This document shows positions 1 to 8,948 of a DNA stretch of 64,000 bases, in pieces; the stretch's first letter is position 1, and each line of letters begins with the position of its first letter. The translations under genes were made by a program, and so were the position numbers. The DNA lies in contig RHKP01000008.1 of the NCBI GenBank assembly GCA_008363215.1, positions 62,001 to 126,000 on the forward strand, read 5' to 3'. The notes below the pieces were generated by a model. It was given only the letters and a program-made list of their open reading frames with translations, ran no database searches and was not told where the DNA came from. This stretch comes from Cyanobacteria bacterium CYA. GTDB taxonomy: Bacteria; Planctomycetota; Phycisphaerae; Phycisphaerales; UBA1924.

Positions 1-1219
1 TTGAGTGTACCGTTGTGAAGACCAGGTGCCCGGTCATGGCGGCCTGCATGGCAGTGCGGGCCGTTTCTTCGTCGCGGACTTCGCCGACGAGGATGACGTC
101 GGGATCCTGGCGGAGGACGGAGCGAAGCAGTGAGTTGAAGGTATTGCCCTTGCGTTCGTCGATGGGCATCTGGGTGACGCCGTCGAGTTGGTATTCGACG
201 GGGTCTTCGATGGTGACGACGTTGCGAGCGTCGCGGTCGATTTCGCGGAGAGCGTTGTAGAGAGTGGTCGTCTTTCCCGAGCCGGTTGGCCCGCAGACGA
301 GCAGGAGCCCGGAGTCCTGCGTGGTGACGGCGCGGATGCGTTCGTGCATGTACCCGACCAGCCCGAGGTCGGAGAGCGAGGTGGGCACGCCGCGCTGGTC
401 GAGGACGCGGATAACCATCTTCTGCCCGTGGACGGAGGGAGTGACGGAGACGCGGTACTCGACGCGACGGTCGGGGAAGCGGCAGGAAAAGTGCCCGTCC
501 TGGACGGCGTCGCGAGCGGCGGCCTTCATCTGACAGGCGTTCTTGATGAGCCCCACGAAGCGTTCGCCGACGTCGTTGGGCAGTTCGGTCACCCAGACCA
601 TCTGCCCGTCGACGCGCATGCGGACGTTGACCGACTCGCCCTTGGGTTCAAGGTGGATGTCGGTTGCGCGGGTGCGAGAGGCGGCACGGAGGAGGAGGCG
701 TCCGGAACGGGGGCCGATGTTGGCGCCGGCCAGTGCGTCGGAGGTCTTGCCGTCGGCATCGACGATGCGGATGTTTTCGTCATCGACACCGGAGACAGCA
801 AAGGCGTCGATGACGGACTTGAGTTCGACGATCCAGGGGGCCTGCTCCTGCTCGCGCCGGGACTGGCGGGTGGTGGGCGCTTCCTGTTCGCCGTTGCCGT
901 CGGCCCCGACGCGGGCGGTCACCTCGTTGCGGCGTTCTTCGACCTGGAACTGGAGTTGCCCGATCTGGATGACATCCCCGGGCTGGAGGAGCGATTCGGC
1001 GACGCGGTTGCCGTTGAGTTTGGTGCCGTTGCGTGAGCCCAGGTCGCGCAGGCGGAACTGACCCGGGGCAGCCGGCTCGATGATGCAGTGATGCCGGGAG
1101 GCCATCTCGTCCTTGATGCGGATGCGGTTGTCGGGGTGGCGACCGATGGTGATCGGGTCATCGTCCAGACGGATGGGGCGACCCCGGCCCCCCTCGACTT
1201 TCAGTTGCAGCGTCGCCAT
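1..1219 (-). CDS. FHA-domain GspE/PilB/PilT-type secretion or pilus ATPase (5' part; runs off left edge)
   Basis: The first 406 residues are visible. Residues 1-95 form a forkhead-associated (phosphothreonine-binding) domain with GRHPDN, SRHHC and GSRNGT. A linker follows, then the hexameric secretion ATPase core: TDIHLEP near 186-192, Walker A GPTGSGKTT at 310-318, an Asp-box-like IEDPVEY near 337-343, and Walker B DVILVGEVRD at 374-383. The family powers assembly or retraction of type IV pili and type II secretion pseudopili at the inner membrane. An N-terminal FHA in place of the usual GspE N-domain suggests control by Ser/Thr phosphorylation (inference). The ATG at 1219 begins the FHA fold directly. 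It is divergent from serS across 107 bp. The C-terminus is outside the window, so GspE, PilB and PilT cannot be separated. Confidence 0.88.
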   Translation of the reverse strand, partial: MATLQLKVEGGRGRPIRLDDDPITIGRHPDNRIRIKDEMASRHHCIIEPAAPGQFRLRDLGSRNGTKLNGNRVAESLLQPGDVIQIGQLQFQVEERRNEVTARVGADGNGEQEAPTTRQSRREQEQAPWIVELKSVIDAFAVSGVDDENIRIVDADGKTSDALAGANIGPRSGRLLLRAASRTRATDIHLEPKGESVNVRMRVDGQMVWVTELPNDVGERFVGLIKNACQMKAAARDAVQDGHFSCRFPDRRVEYRVSVTPSVHGQKMVIRVLDQRGVPTSLSDLGLVGYMHERIRAVTTQDSGLLLVCGPTGSGKTTTLYNALREIDRDARNVVTIEDPVEYQLDGVTQMPIDERKGNTFNSLLRSVLRQDPDVILVGEVRDEETARTAMQAAMTGHLVFTTVHS

Positions 1220-1326
1220 GCAAACTCCCCACGCGGCCCGGAAGAAGGATAGAGGACTAAAGGCTCCCGGGTGAGTCGATACGCAGGAGTTCGTTCGGTG
1301 GACGAGCCAACTACACTGTCAGTCCC

Positions 1327-2778
1327 ATGATTGACCTGAAAGATCTGCGTGAGCGGCCGGAGCGGTACCGGACTGGATCGGCCCGGAAGGGCGTGAAGGT
1401 GGACATCGATCGGCTGCTGGGGCTGGACGAACAGAAGCGGGCGTTGCAGCAGCGGCAGGAGACGGCCCGGGCCGAGCAGAATCGCCTGGCCAAGGAGACA
1501 GGCCCGAAGATCGGGCAGTTGATGGGGGCACTGAAAAAGGCCGAGGGAGCGGGCAAGGCGGCGCTGGAGGCGGAGATCGAGCAGATCAAGAGCGCTCCGG
1601 CGCGGTTGAAGGCGGAGATTCAGGCGTTCGAGGCCGAACTTGCGGCCATCGAGCCGGAACTGACCGCGCTGCTGCTCCGCGTGCCGCTGCCGCCAGACGA
1701 TGACGTTCCGGTGGGGACGAGCAGCGCGGACAACGTGGAGATCAAACGCTGGGCGCCGACGGGGTGGGACTTCGGGAAGAACTTCGTGGAAAACCGGGGT
1801 TTTGTGCCGCGCGGGCACCTGGAACTGGCCGAGAAGTTGGGGTTGGTCGACTTTGCGCGAGGCGTGCGACTCGCGGGGTCGCGCAGTTACATCCTGACCG
1901 GCGACGGCATGAAAATGCACCAGGCAGTGCTCCGGTACGCACTGGACTTCATGGTGCAGCGGAACGGGTTTACCCCCATGAGCGTGCCGGTGCTGGTGCG
2001 CGAGGAGGCGATGGTCGGGACGGGGTTCTTTCCGGCCGGTCGGGCGCAGACGTACCTGATCGACGAGACGCGGCGGTGGCAGATCGAGCAGGATGAAGAC
2101 GAGGCGCCCGAGGGGACGGCCCGCGGGCAGGATCTGTATCTGACCGGAACGGGCGAGGTCGGGCTCATGGGCGTGCACATGGGCGAGATTCTCGATGAGG
2201 CCGAACTGCCGAAGAAGTATGTGACGGTGTCGACGTGCTTCCGGCGCGAAGCGGGGGCGGCGGGGAAGGACACGGCCGGGTTGTATCGCGTGCACCAGTT
2301 CGACAAGGTCGAGCAGGTGGTGATCTGCAAGGCCGACGAACAGGTGAGCCGACGGTGGCATCGCGAGATGATCGAGTATGTCGAGGCGCTGTTGCAGAGC
2401 CTGGGCTTGCCGTATCGGTTGTTGCAGTGCTGCACAGGCGACCTGGGCGTGAAGAACGCGGACATGGTGGATATCGAGTGCTGGATGCCGGGGCGCGGGG
2501 CGCCGGATGCGGCGGGCAGGCCGACGGGGGCGTTCAGTGAGACGCACTCGGCCAGCCGGCTCTATGACTACCAGTGCCGGCGGCTGAATATGCGCTATCG
2601 CGCGGGCGGGGAGGCCGGGAAGGGCGTGACGACGGTTTGCCACAGTTTGAATAACACCGTGGCCGCGAGCCCGCGGATCCTGATCCCGATATTGGAAATG
2701 TACCAGAACGAGGACGGGTCGGTGACGGTGCCGCCGGCGCTGCGGGCCTATATGGGGGGACAGGAGAGGATCGGCTAG
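1327..2778 (+). CDS. serS: Seryl-tRNA synthetase
   Basis: Charges tRNA-Ser with serine in the cytoplasm. The 483-aa product has the N-terminal coiled-coil tRNA-binding arm (about residues 30-115), then the class II core with motif 2 (FRREAGAAGKDTAGLYRVHQF) and a motif 3 region ending SPRILIPILEMYQ. It is longer than the usual 420-430 aa because of an acidic insert near residues 245-265 (EQDEDEAPEG). Several near-invariant stretches differ from the familiar bacterial form: the serine-binding TAE loop reads TGE, and the usual NGSG-AVGR before motif 3 reads SLNNTVAASPR. ATG at 1327; no strong Shine-Dalgarno sequence. The class II fold is clear, and the divergence looks lineage-specific. Confidence 0.93.
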   Translation: MIDLKDLRERPERYRTGSARKGVKVDIDRLLGLDEQKRALQQRQETARAEQNRLAKETGPKIGQLMGALKKAEGAGKAALEAEIEQIKSAPARLKAEIQAFEAELAAIEPELTALLLRVPLPPDDDVPVGTSSADNVEIKRWAPTGWDFGKNFVENRGFVPRGHLELAEKLGLVDFARGVRLAGSRSYILTGDGMKMHQAVLRYALDFMVQRNGFTPMSVPVLVREEAMVGTGFFPAGRAQTYLIDETRRWQIEQDEDEAPEGTARGQDLYLTGTGEVGLMGVHMGEILDEAELPKKYVTVSTCFRREAGAAGKDTAGLYRVHQFDKVEQVVICKADEQVSRRWHREMIEYVEALLQSLGLPYRLLQCCTGDLGVKNADMVDIECWMPGRGAPDAAGRPTGAFSETHSASRLYDYQCRRLNMRYRAGGEAGKGVTTVCHSLNNTVAASPRILIPILEMYQNEDGSVTVPPALRAYMGGQERIG

Positions 2779-2827
2779 GAACGCACCAACGCGCGGAGGG
2801 CAGAGACGAAGAGATCCGGTGGGGGTT

Positions 2828-2867
2828 GATTCGGCGATCTTGTGATCTGGCGATTTGGAGACTTGGG
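2828..2867. repeat. Octamer tandem repeat, consensus GATYTGGC, about 5 units
   Basis: Five consecutive degenerate 8-bp units (GATTCGGC, GATCTTGT, GATCTGGC, GATTTGGA, GACTTGGG) lie 50 bp after the serS stop. A second tract with the same consensus follows the OppF-like gene at 44909-44932. No function is visible. Confidence 0.5.
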
Positions 2868-3084
2868 CCGCAATTATGTGGCGCGCCGTGCAGAGGTGGA
2901 AAAGAAGCGGCAAGTATGACGCTGGCGCGACACACTCGATACCCGCTGGGGCGGCCGCTCGTGGTGGGCGGGGCGCCGACGTCGGCACACGCCCGAAACT
3001 CAACCGGAATCCGTGCCGCACGGCACAGGGACCCACCCTCTCACGCCTGAGCGAGAGAGGAGCCGGACCTGATACAAGTTGCGC

Positions 3085-3204
3085 ATGTCGGCCGAGTCGT
3101 TCGTGAGGCTGACGATCGGCGTGGGGATGCTTGTCGGGTTGCAGCGGGAGCGGTCGAGCGGGAGATCTCACTCCGGTGGGATACAGACGTTCCTCCCAGG
3201 ATGA
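3085..3204 (+). pseudogene. MgtC/SapB-like N-terminal fragment
   Basis: A 39-codon ORF reads MSAESFVRLTIGVGMLVGLQ and continues RERSSG...GGIQTF before a TGA. The pattern of a hydrophobic helix, G-x-x-x-G-L-x-RER, then a-G-I-x-T-F is the N-terminal signature of the MgtC/SapB (DUF4010-type) membrane protein family, in which the full domain runs beyond 130 residues. Here it stops just after the first helix and nothing recognisable continues downstream. I read it as a truncated remnant. The remainder of 2779-3390 holds the octamer repeat and a hairpin but no other supported gene. Confidence 0.4.
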
Positions 3205-3225
3205 AGACGGTTCCCCGGAAACGAA

Positions 3226-3258
3226 CAACGCGAGACCAACCCACCCGGCCTCGCGTTG
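3226..3258. terminator. Hairpin between convergent serS and histidine kinase genes
   Basis: CAACGCGAG (3226-3234) and CTCGCGTTG (3250-3258) form a perfect 9-bp stem with a 15-nt loop. It sits between the 3' ends of two convergent genes, as expected for a terminator, but neither side has a clear T tract. Confidence 0.4.
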
Positions 3259-3390
3259 CTGTTCGATACGTGATGTGCTTGCCGAGGATGATATCCCCTA
3301 AAGCGGCGGTCTCCAAGGCTGATGGATCCGTTTCACACCGCGAAACAGATCCGCTCGGTGTTTATCGGAGATGGGAAGAGGTTATCGGAG

Positions 3391-4989
3391 TCAGGCAGCC
3401 GCATCGACGCGGGCGTGGGTGGCGCAGGCCTGGAGGAAGCGTTCGCGATGGACGGGCTTGGTCAGGTAGTCGGTGCAACCCGCGGCCAGGCATTTCTCCC
3501 GATCGCCTCCGGCAGCGTGGGCAGTGATGGCCAGGATGGGGATAGTCAAGCCCGCGGCTCGGATGGTGCGAGTGGCCTGGTAACCGTCCATCACGGGCAT
3601 TTGCATGTCCATGAGGACCAGGTGGTATGGGGAACGCCCGGGGCAGGAGTTGAGCAAGGCGTCGACCGCGGTGCGCCCGTCAGAGGCGACGGAGAGCGTG
3701 GCGCCGGCCCGTGTGAGCCAATGCGTGAAGAGGCGCTGGTTGTCCAGACCATCTTCGGCGAGCAGAACATTGAGTCCGGCGAGGAGCTTCCCCCCGTGGC
3801 CGCCACCTTGTCTGGTATCCGGGACGTGTGCAGGCTGGTGGGTTTCGCGAGCGACCGCGCCGGGTATCCGGAGCGTAAACACGCTGCCTTGCCCGGGCGT
3901 GGACTCGACTTCGATGGCTCCGCCGAGCATTCGGGCAAGGCGGCCGGAGATGTAGAGCCCGATGCCGGTTCCGCCGAATCGGCGGGTGGTGGAGGAATCG
4001 GCCTGGGAGAAGCGTTTGAAGAGGACAGGGAGTTTTTCAGGCGGGATACCGATACCGGTGTCACGCACCTGGAAGGTCAGATCAACGGTGTCGCACGCGC
4101 CGCGGCCGGCCGAAACGCTGAGCGTGACAGACCCGCGGTGAGTGAACTTGATGGCGTTGGAGAGCAGATTGATGAGGATCTGCTGCAAGCGCAGCGGATC
4201 GGTGCGGACAAGGGCGGGAAGATGCTCGTCCTGCACGACAGTCAGGCCGAGACCGCGACTTTCGGCCGAGGGGCGCATCATCGAGATGGCGTCAGAGATA
4301 ATGCTCTCGATGGAGACGAGCATCCACTCGACCTGCATGCAATCAGCCTCGATCCTGGACATGTCGAGCAGGTTGTTGATGAGCGAGAGCAGGTGCTCTC
4401 CGTTTCGCCGGATGGTGTCGACGTGGGCGCGGCGCTCATCGGGGGCGAGTTGCGGATCGGCCAGCAGGTCGGTAAAGCCGAGGATGGCGGCCAGCGGGGT
4501 GCGGATCTCGTGGGAGATGCCCGCGAGGAACTCGTCCTTGGCTCGGTTGGCGGCTTCGGCGGCTTCCTTGGCGACAAGGAGTTCCTGCTCGACGGCCTTG
4601 CGCGCGGTGATGTCCTGACGAATGACCACGTAGGTGCAGATACGTCCGTTGTCGTCGAGCATCGGGACGATGGTGGTGTAGACCCAGTAGAAGGAGCCGT
4701 TCTTGGCGCGGTTGCGGACGTCGCCCCGCCAGATGCGGCCCCTGGAGATGGTGGCGTACAGGTCGGCGAAGAAGGACTTTGGGTGATACCCGGAGTTGAG
4801 GATGCGGTGATCACGCCCGAGCAGTTCGTCTCTGGCGTACCCGGAAATCTCGCAGAACTTGTCGTTGGCGTAGGTGATGCGCCCGCGCAGGTCAGTCATC
4901 GCGACGATGGCGTGGGCGTCAAGGGCCGACTTGTAGAAGTCCAGTTCGGCCCGCAACTGCTCGCGACGTGGCTGGTCACCGACCTGCAT
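3391..4989 (-). CDS. Hybrid sensor histidine kinase: PAS - HisKA - HATPase - receiver
   Basis: A signal-transducing kinase without membrane segments, so probably cytoplasmic. Residues about 15-135 form a PAS/PAC sensor (GYARDELLGRDHRIL, DITARKAVE). The HisKA domain follows with the phospho-accepting His in FLAGISHEIRTPL, then the ATPase N box (INLLSNAIKFT), G1 (DTGIGIPPEK) and G2 (GGTGIGLYIS). The C-terminus is a receiver with the phospho-acceptor Asp in VLMDMQMPVMDG and Lys in YLTKPV. I chose ATG 4989 because GGAGG lies 8 nt upstream; a GTG at 5007 would add six residues. No partner regulator is adjacent. The 190 bp after 5008 to the next gene holds nothing I can name. Confidence 0.92.
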   Translation of the reverse strand: MQVGDQPRREQLRAELDFYKSALDAHAIVAMTDLRGRITYANDKFCEISGYARDELLGRDHRILNSGYHPKSFFADLYATISRGRIWRGDVRNRAKNGSFYWVYTTIVPMLDDNGRICTYVVIRQDITARKAVEQELLVAKEAAEAANRAKDEFLAGISHEIRTPLAAILGFTDLLADPQLAPDERRAHVDTIRRNGEHLLSLINNLLDMSRIEADCMQVEWMLVSIESIISDAISMMRPSAESRGLGLTVVQDEHLPALVRTDPLRLQQILINLLSNAIKFTHRGSVTLSVSAGRGACDTVDLTFQVRDTGIGIPPEKLPVLFKRFSQADSSTTRRFGGTGIGLYISGRLARMLGGAIEVESTPGQGSVFTLRIPGAVARETHQPAHVPDTRQGGGHGGKLLAGLNVLLAEDGLDNQRLFTHWLTRAGATLSVASDGRTAVDALLNSCPGRSPYHLVLMDMQMPVMDGYQATRTIRAAGLTIPILAITAHAAGGDREKCLAAGCTDYLTKPVHRERFLQACATHARVDAAA

Positions 4990-5197
4990 CCCGACACCCT
5001 CCGACACGGGAGGTATCGAGCGGGCTGGAAGATCGCTTGAGCAAGCACCGACGACTGGTCTGAAGAATGGGGATTACCCTCAGGCTGCGGCGGTCGCGGC
5101 GGCGGGGAATGGACGCCGCCCCACCTGTCGGGCGGAACGAGGACTGGTGCAAACGCCTGCCCTGTGCGCGGGGGGTGGGCGAGCCGGGCTGAGGGTT

Positions 5198-6349
5198 TCA
5201 GCGGGGCAGTTCGCGTTCAGAGTGCAGGAAGCGGACGCCGCGGCGATCGAGTTGATCGAGCACGTCGGCGACGAGGGCGTGATCGTCGGCGAGGCGCTCG
5301 GGCGGGAGAACGCCGGGGCGGGCCAGGCGCCCGGAGGCGATGCGTCGGGCCATGATGGCGCAGGGGAAGGCGGTGGTGCGGGACATGCTTGTGAAACCGG
5401 TGGCCGGATCGAGTTGATCGAGCAGATCCCAGGCCAGGCGGAGGCGTCTGCCGTCGCGCGTGCCGTCTGCCAGAACGCGCATGACGGTCAGGTCGGGCTC
5501 GCCGGGCTGATAGGTCCACATGGGAAACATGAGCGTGCTGAGCAGGTCGAGAGGTCGGACGCAGACGCCGTTGACGTCGACGGGTTCCTTGGAGAACAGC
5601 CCGATGGCGCGCAGGACGCGCATCAGTTCGTAGTGCCCGGGATAGCGCAGCGTCTTTTCCTTCATGCTGGGAACGGGAAGAGTCGCTGCGAGCGATCGCA
5701 GGCCGTCGGTGTTCACGGCCTCGAGCGAGCCGATGCCGGGGAAGTCGAGCAGTTCCGGTTCGGTGAGGGCCTGGCGGATGACGGTGCGACCGTTCTCGAC
5801 GATACGGACGGGGCGTGTGTATTCCTCGATGACATCGGCAGGGGCGAAGCCCGCCTTGTACTGAAACGGCCAACAGCGTTCACGCGGGAGCCCTCCGACG
5901 TAGATCTCGATGTTGTCGCAGGAGTCGAGGAGTGAGACGGCGTAGCCGGAGAGCAGGTTGGACATGCCGGGCGCCACACCGCAATCGACGACGGCGGTGA
6001 CGCCGTTCTTCTTTGCGAGTTGGTCGAGTTCGAGCGCGTCCTCGGGCATGAAGGAGATGTCGGCATAGTTCTTTTTCGCCTCGATGACGGTGCGGAGGGT
6101 CTGGAAGCCGAGGTGACTGGCCAGCGCGCCGAGGACGATGTCAAAGGGGGCAATGGCCCGGGCGAGAGCGTGCGTGTCGGAGAGGTCAAGTTGGAGCGTC
6201 CTGACGCGCCCTCCTGAACGCCGGGAAGCAAGTTCAAGGGACTGGGGGCGCGCGTCAGCGACCGTGACCTCAAACGCAGGGTCCGAGGACAGGTCGGCGC
6301 TCATGACTGAGCCGACCATGCCGGCTCCGAGAACGATGGCGTGGGGCAT
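5198..6349 (-). CDS. Saccharopine dehydrogenase-like NAD(P)-dependent oxidoreductase
   Basis: A 383-aa Rossmann protein. The nucleotide-binding loop is at the N-terminus (VLGAGMVGS, residues 6-14), followed by an acidic residue at the end of strand 2 (VTVADARP). The domain order matches the saccharopine dehydrogenase / lysine 6-dehydrogenase superfamily, with a conserved DCGVAPGMSN segment and a long C-terminal insertion domain. Related proteins act on saccharopine, lysine or carboxynorspermidine, so the substrate cannot be fixed. AGGAG lies 6 nt upstream of ATG 6349. The neighbours are unrelated and give no pathway context. Confidence 0.8.
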   Translation of the reverse strand: MPHAIVLGAGMVGSVMSADLSSDPAFEVTVADARPQSLELASRRSGGRVRTLQLDLSDTHALARAIAPFDIVLGALASHLGFQTLRTVIEAKKNYADISFMPEDALELDQLAKKNGVTAVVDCGVAPGMSNLLSGYAVSLLDSCDNIEIYVGGLPRERCWPFQYKAGFAPADVIEEYTRPVRIVENGRTVIRQALTEPELLDFPGIGSLEAVNTDGLRSLAATLPVPSMKEKTLRYPGHYELMRVLRAIGLFSKEPVDVNGVCVRPLDLLSTLMFPMWTYQPGEPDLTVMRVLADGTRDGRRLRLAWDLLDQLDPATGFTSMSRTTAFPCAIMARRIASGRLARPGVLPPERLADDHALVADVLDQLDRRGVRFLHSERELPR

Positions 6350-6465
6350 GGGGGGCTCCTTGAGGACGATGGTAGAGGGGGCTTTGTGAGATCAGAAGAT
6401 CATGAAGCAGGAAGTCGCAACGTGCCCCGAACCGTATCACGAGCGCGAAAGGAACGCCTGTCAAC

Positions 6466-6669
6466 TCACCCCGCCCGCTCGCACGTACGGTTCATCATCG
6501 ACGCGATCTCGATGGCCTCGGCCCGATCGCGGCAGCGCTGCAAGGCCGCCCACCCGCTGGCGCCAAGCCGTTGCCAGACGTACCAGTCTCCCGACTGGTC
6601 AATGTCCGCCCGGTAGACGAGTTTCGACTCCACGGTGGGTCGCGTTCTGGCAGCGGTTTTCTCGGGCAT
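6466..6669 (-). CDS. Small hypothetical protein (67 aa)
   Basis: A short ORF beginning MPEKTAARTRPTVESK. Its C-terminal half (DWYVWQRLGASGWAALQRC, then RDRAEAIEIASMM) looks like a compact alpha/beta domain in which a Trp/aromatic strand precedes an 'x-R-x-EAI-x-x-A' helix, loosely like DUF2188-type proteins. AGAGG lies 6 nt upstream of ATG 6669; an in-frame ATG at 6675 is the alternative. Codon use matches the neighbours. Function unknown. Confidence 0.5.
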   Translation of the reverse strand: MPEKTAARTRPTVESKLVYRADIDQSGDWYVWQRLGASGWAALQRCRDRAEAIEIASMMNRTCERAG

Positions 6670-7049
6670 GGCCATCCTCTCGTGCTCGCGGCCGGCGCAG
6701 CGCCGTCGCATCGTCCTTGCACACGCAATCCCCACGATCCAAACGGGCAAGCCCGCTTGGTCAGACGTCCCAGCCAATCCCCTCCTGGAACGATCCCGGC
6801 GTGGTTCGGTCCGACCACCCAGATTACCAGATTCCGCGTGCGTTTCCTCTCATATTCTTGCCCTGGCCGATGAATCTGAGTCCCGGCACCTGACAGTGGG
6901 GTTTGGCCCAACGCGGCGTTTTTCGACGCGTGGGAGACTCTCGAAATCCTGCACCCCACCATGTCTACCTCCGAGGCTCTCCCCGAGTTCGGCACGCAAA
7001 GCCCTCTCCGGCTACCTTACTGCTTTCCAGGCCGGTCCAAGGAGTCCAC

Positions 7050-8948
7050 ATGGTCCAATATGTTCTGGGGGTAACGGCACTTGCGTGCATAGCCGCTGCC
7101 GCCCCTGCCGAAGTGACCCGCGCCGAACTTGCTCAGAGCCGGGCCGGTCGACCCATCCACGTCTATACGCTGGCCGACCCGGGAGCCCGTTCCCCCGACG
7201 AGCGACCGGCCCTCCTGGTCGTCGCCGGGGTCAGCCCCCAGCACCGCGTGGGGATATCCACAGCCCGCGACCTGATCGCCCGCGACTGGGGCGGCACTCT
7301 GACCACCCACACCCTCTACGTCGTCCCCGAGTTGAACCCCGACGGCGCCGCCTGGCTCAGCGCCCGCCCTCGCGTCGAGTGGGGTCGCACGGTCGCCCCA
7401 TTCGACGCCGACCGCGACCGACGCCTGGGCGAAGATCCGCCCAATGATCTCGACGGGGACGGGTTGATCACGCAGATGCGCATCGAACACCCGCCGGCCC
7501 GCTACAACCTCGAACCCACGCTTGTCGCTGACGCCGACGACGCTCGCCTGATGCGACCGGCCGACCCCGTGAAGGGTGAACGCGCACGCTGGGTCATCCT
7601 GACCGAGGGCGTTGACGACGACGGCGACGGCAAGTTCAACGAAGACGGCCCCGGAGGCCCGGGCAGCGGCGTCGACCTCGACCGCAACTTCCCGACCCAC
7701 TGGCCCGAGTTCGACGAGGGCGCCGGCACCCGCGCGCTGTCCGAAGTCGAAAGTCTCGCCCTCGTCCGCTGGATGCAGGCACATCGCAACATCGTCGCCG
7801 TTCTGGTGCTCGGTCCGGGTGACAGCCTCATCAACAAGCCACCCACAGGGCAGTACGACCAGACCGGTCAGATCCCCAAAGGCCTCGAACGCGACGACGT
7901 GCCGTATCACGATCACGTCGCCGAGAAGTATCGCCAACTCGTGTCGATGGAGTCGGCCGCGTCGCCCGGATATGACGGCTCGCTGCTCGAATGGGCTTAT
8001 GCCGACTTCGGCGCCTGGGCCTTCCAGTCGGCGGTGTGGTCGCGCCCGAAACTCGAACAGGAAGCCGACGCACCTTCCGCGGAGCCGGCCCCGGTCGAAT
8101 CGGAGCCGTCGCCGCCCGCCCCGACTCCCGCCGACCGCAGGCAGGCGCTGCTCGACCAGGGAGTCCCCGATTTCATCGCGACGTTCCTCACCGCGACGCT
8201 GGAAGAACGCCAGGCTATGGCCGCCGAGTTCGAGAACGCCTCGCAGGAAGAGCGTGCCGCCATGATGGCCCAGGTCCAGGCGCTGCCTCCCGAGATTCAG
8301 TCCCAAGTTATGGCCGCGGTGCAGGAAACCGCTTCCGGCAAGCCCTCAGGCCAGCCCGACCAACCGGCATCCAACGCCAAGGCCGAACCGCCCGCCCGCG
8401 GAAAGAACAACTCGGACGACGGAAAGTGGCTCGCGTACTTCGACGCCGTTCGCCCCGGCGAGGGTTTCGTCGAATGGGCGCCGATCGAACATCCGCAACT
8501 GGGCATGGTCGAAGTTGGCGGCTTCATACCCGGCGCGCGGCTCAACCCGCCGGAAGATCAGTCTCAGGCTGCCTCCGACGCGGCCGCCGCTTTCGTCAAG
8601 GCGCTTCTCGACATGCTGCCCAGCGTCGAGGTTTCGCAGATTGCCGTCGAAGCAGTCGGCGACCGTGTCTGGCGCGTCAGCGTTGAACTGAGCAACCCGG
8701 GCTACCTTCCCACCTGCACGGCCGTCGGACTCAAGATCGGCCAGCCCATCGCCGTCGAAATCGAACTCCCGCCGGAAGCCATCCTCAGCGGTCGGCGCGT
8801 CAGCACCATCGACCGACTCACAACGGGGCCTCGCCGCATCGAGTGGCTCGTGCGTGCCGATACCGATGCGGCGGTTCGCGTCACCGTCCGCTCCGACCGC
8901 TTCGGCGAGCAGACCACCTCCACTCGACTCACCGGGGGCGAACCATGA
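7050..8948 (+). CDS. M14 carboxypeptidase-like protein lacking catalytic residues (putative pseudoenzyme)
   Basis: A 632-aa secreted protein with a signal peptide (VQYVLGVTALACIAAAAPAE). AAGGAG lies 5 nt before ATG 7050. It aligns through most of its length with the next gene, an M14 zinc carboxypeptidase. Shared features include two Asp-rich inserts (DLDGDGLITQM; DDDGDGKFNEDGPG) and the DLDRNFPTHWP segment. The zinc motif HxxE is replaced by PQHR at residues 63-66, the distal His region reads AVLVLGPGD, and the catalytic Glu region reads FQSAVW instead of FTNELW. A Pro/Glu-rich and helical insert at about 345-470 is specific to this copy. The loss of all these positions suggests a non-catalytic binding or regulatory role (inference). 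Confidence 0.8.
   Translation: MVQYVLGVTALACIAAAAPAEVTRAELAQSRAGRPIHVYTLADPGARSPDERPALLVVAGVSPQHRVGISTARDLIARDWGGTLTTHTLYVVPELNPDGAAWLSARPRVEWGRTVAPFDADRDRRLGEDPPNDLDGDGLITQMRIEHPPARYNLEPTLVADADDARLMRPADPVKGERARWVILTEGVDDDGDGKFNEDGPGGPGSGVDLDRNFPTHWPEFDEGAGTRALSEVESLALVRWMQAHRNIVAVLVLGPGDSLINKPPTGQYDQTGQIPKGLERDDVPYHDHVAEKYRQLVSMESAASPGYDGSLLEWAYADFGAWAFQSAVWSRPKLEQEADAPSAEPAPVESEPSPPAPTPADRRQALLDQGVPDFIATFLTATLEERQAMAAEFENASQEERAAMMAQVQALPPEIQSQVMAAVQETASGKPSGQPDQPASNAKAEPPARGKNNSDDGKWLAYFDAVRPGEGFVEWAPIEHPQLGMVEVGGFIPGARLNPPEDQSQAASDAAAAFVKALLDMLPSVEVSQIAVEAVGDRVWRVSVELSNPGYLPTCTAVGLKIGQPIAVEIELPPEAILSGRRVSTIDRLTTGPRRIEWLVRADTDAAVRVTVRSDRFGEQTTSTRLTGGEP

Noticed and set aside
188..1036. Long plus-strand ORF opposite the secretion ATPase
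   Set aside because: The minus frame has FHA, Walker A and Walker B motifs; the plus frame is an antisense shadow in GC-rich DNA.
1201..3228. 675-codon minus ORF across serS
   Set aside because: Arg/Pro/His-rich translation opposite a clear SerRS; shadow.
3322..5040. 572-codon plus ORF opposite the histidine kinase
   Set aside because: The minus strand carries all kinase and receiver motifs; Gly/Asp-rich shadow.
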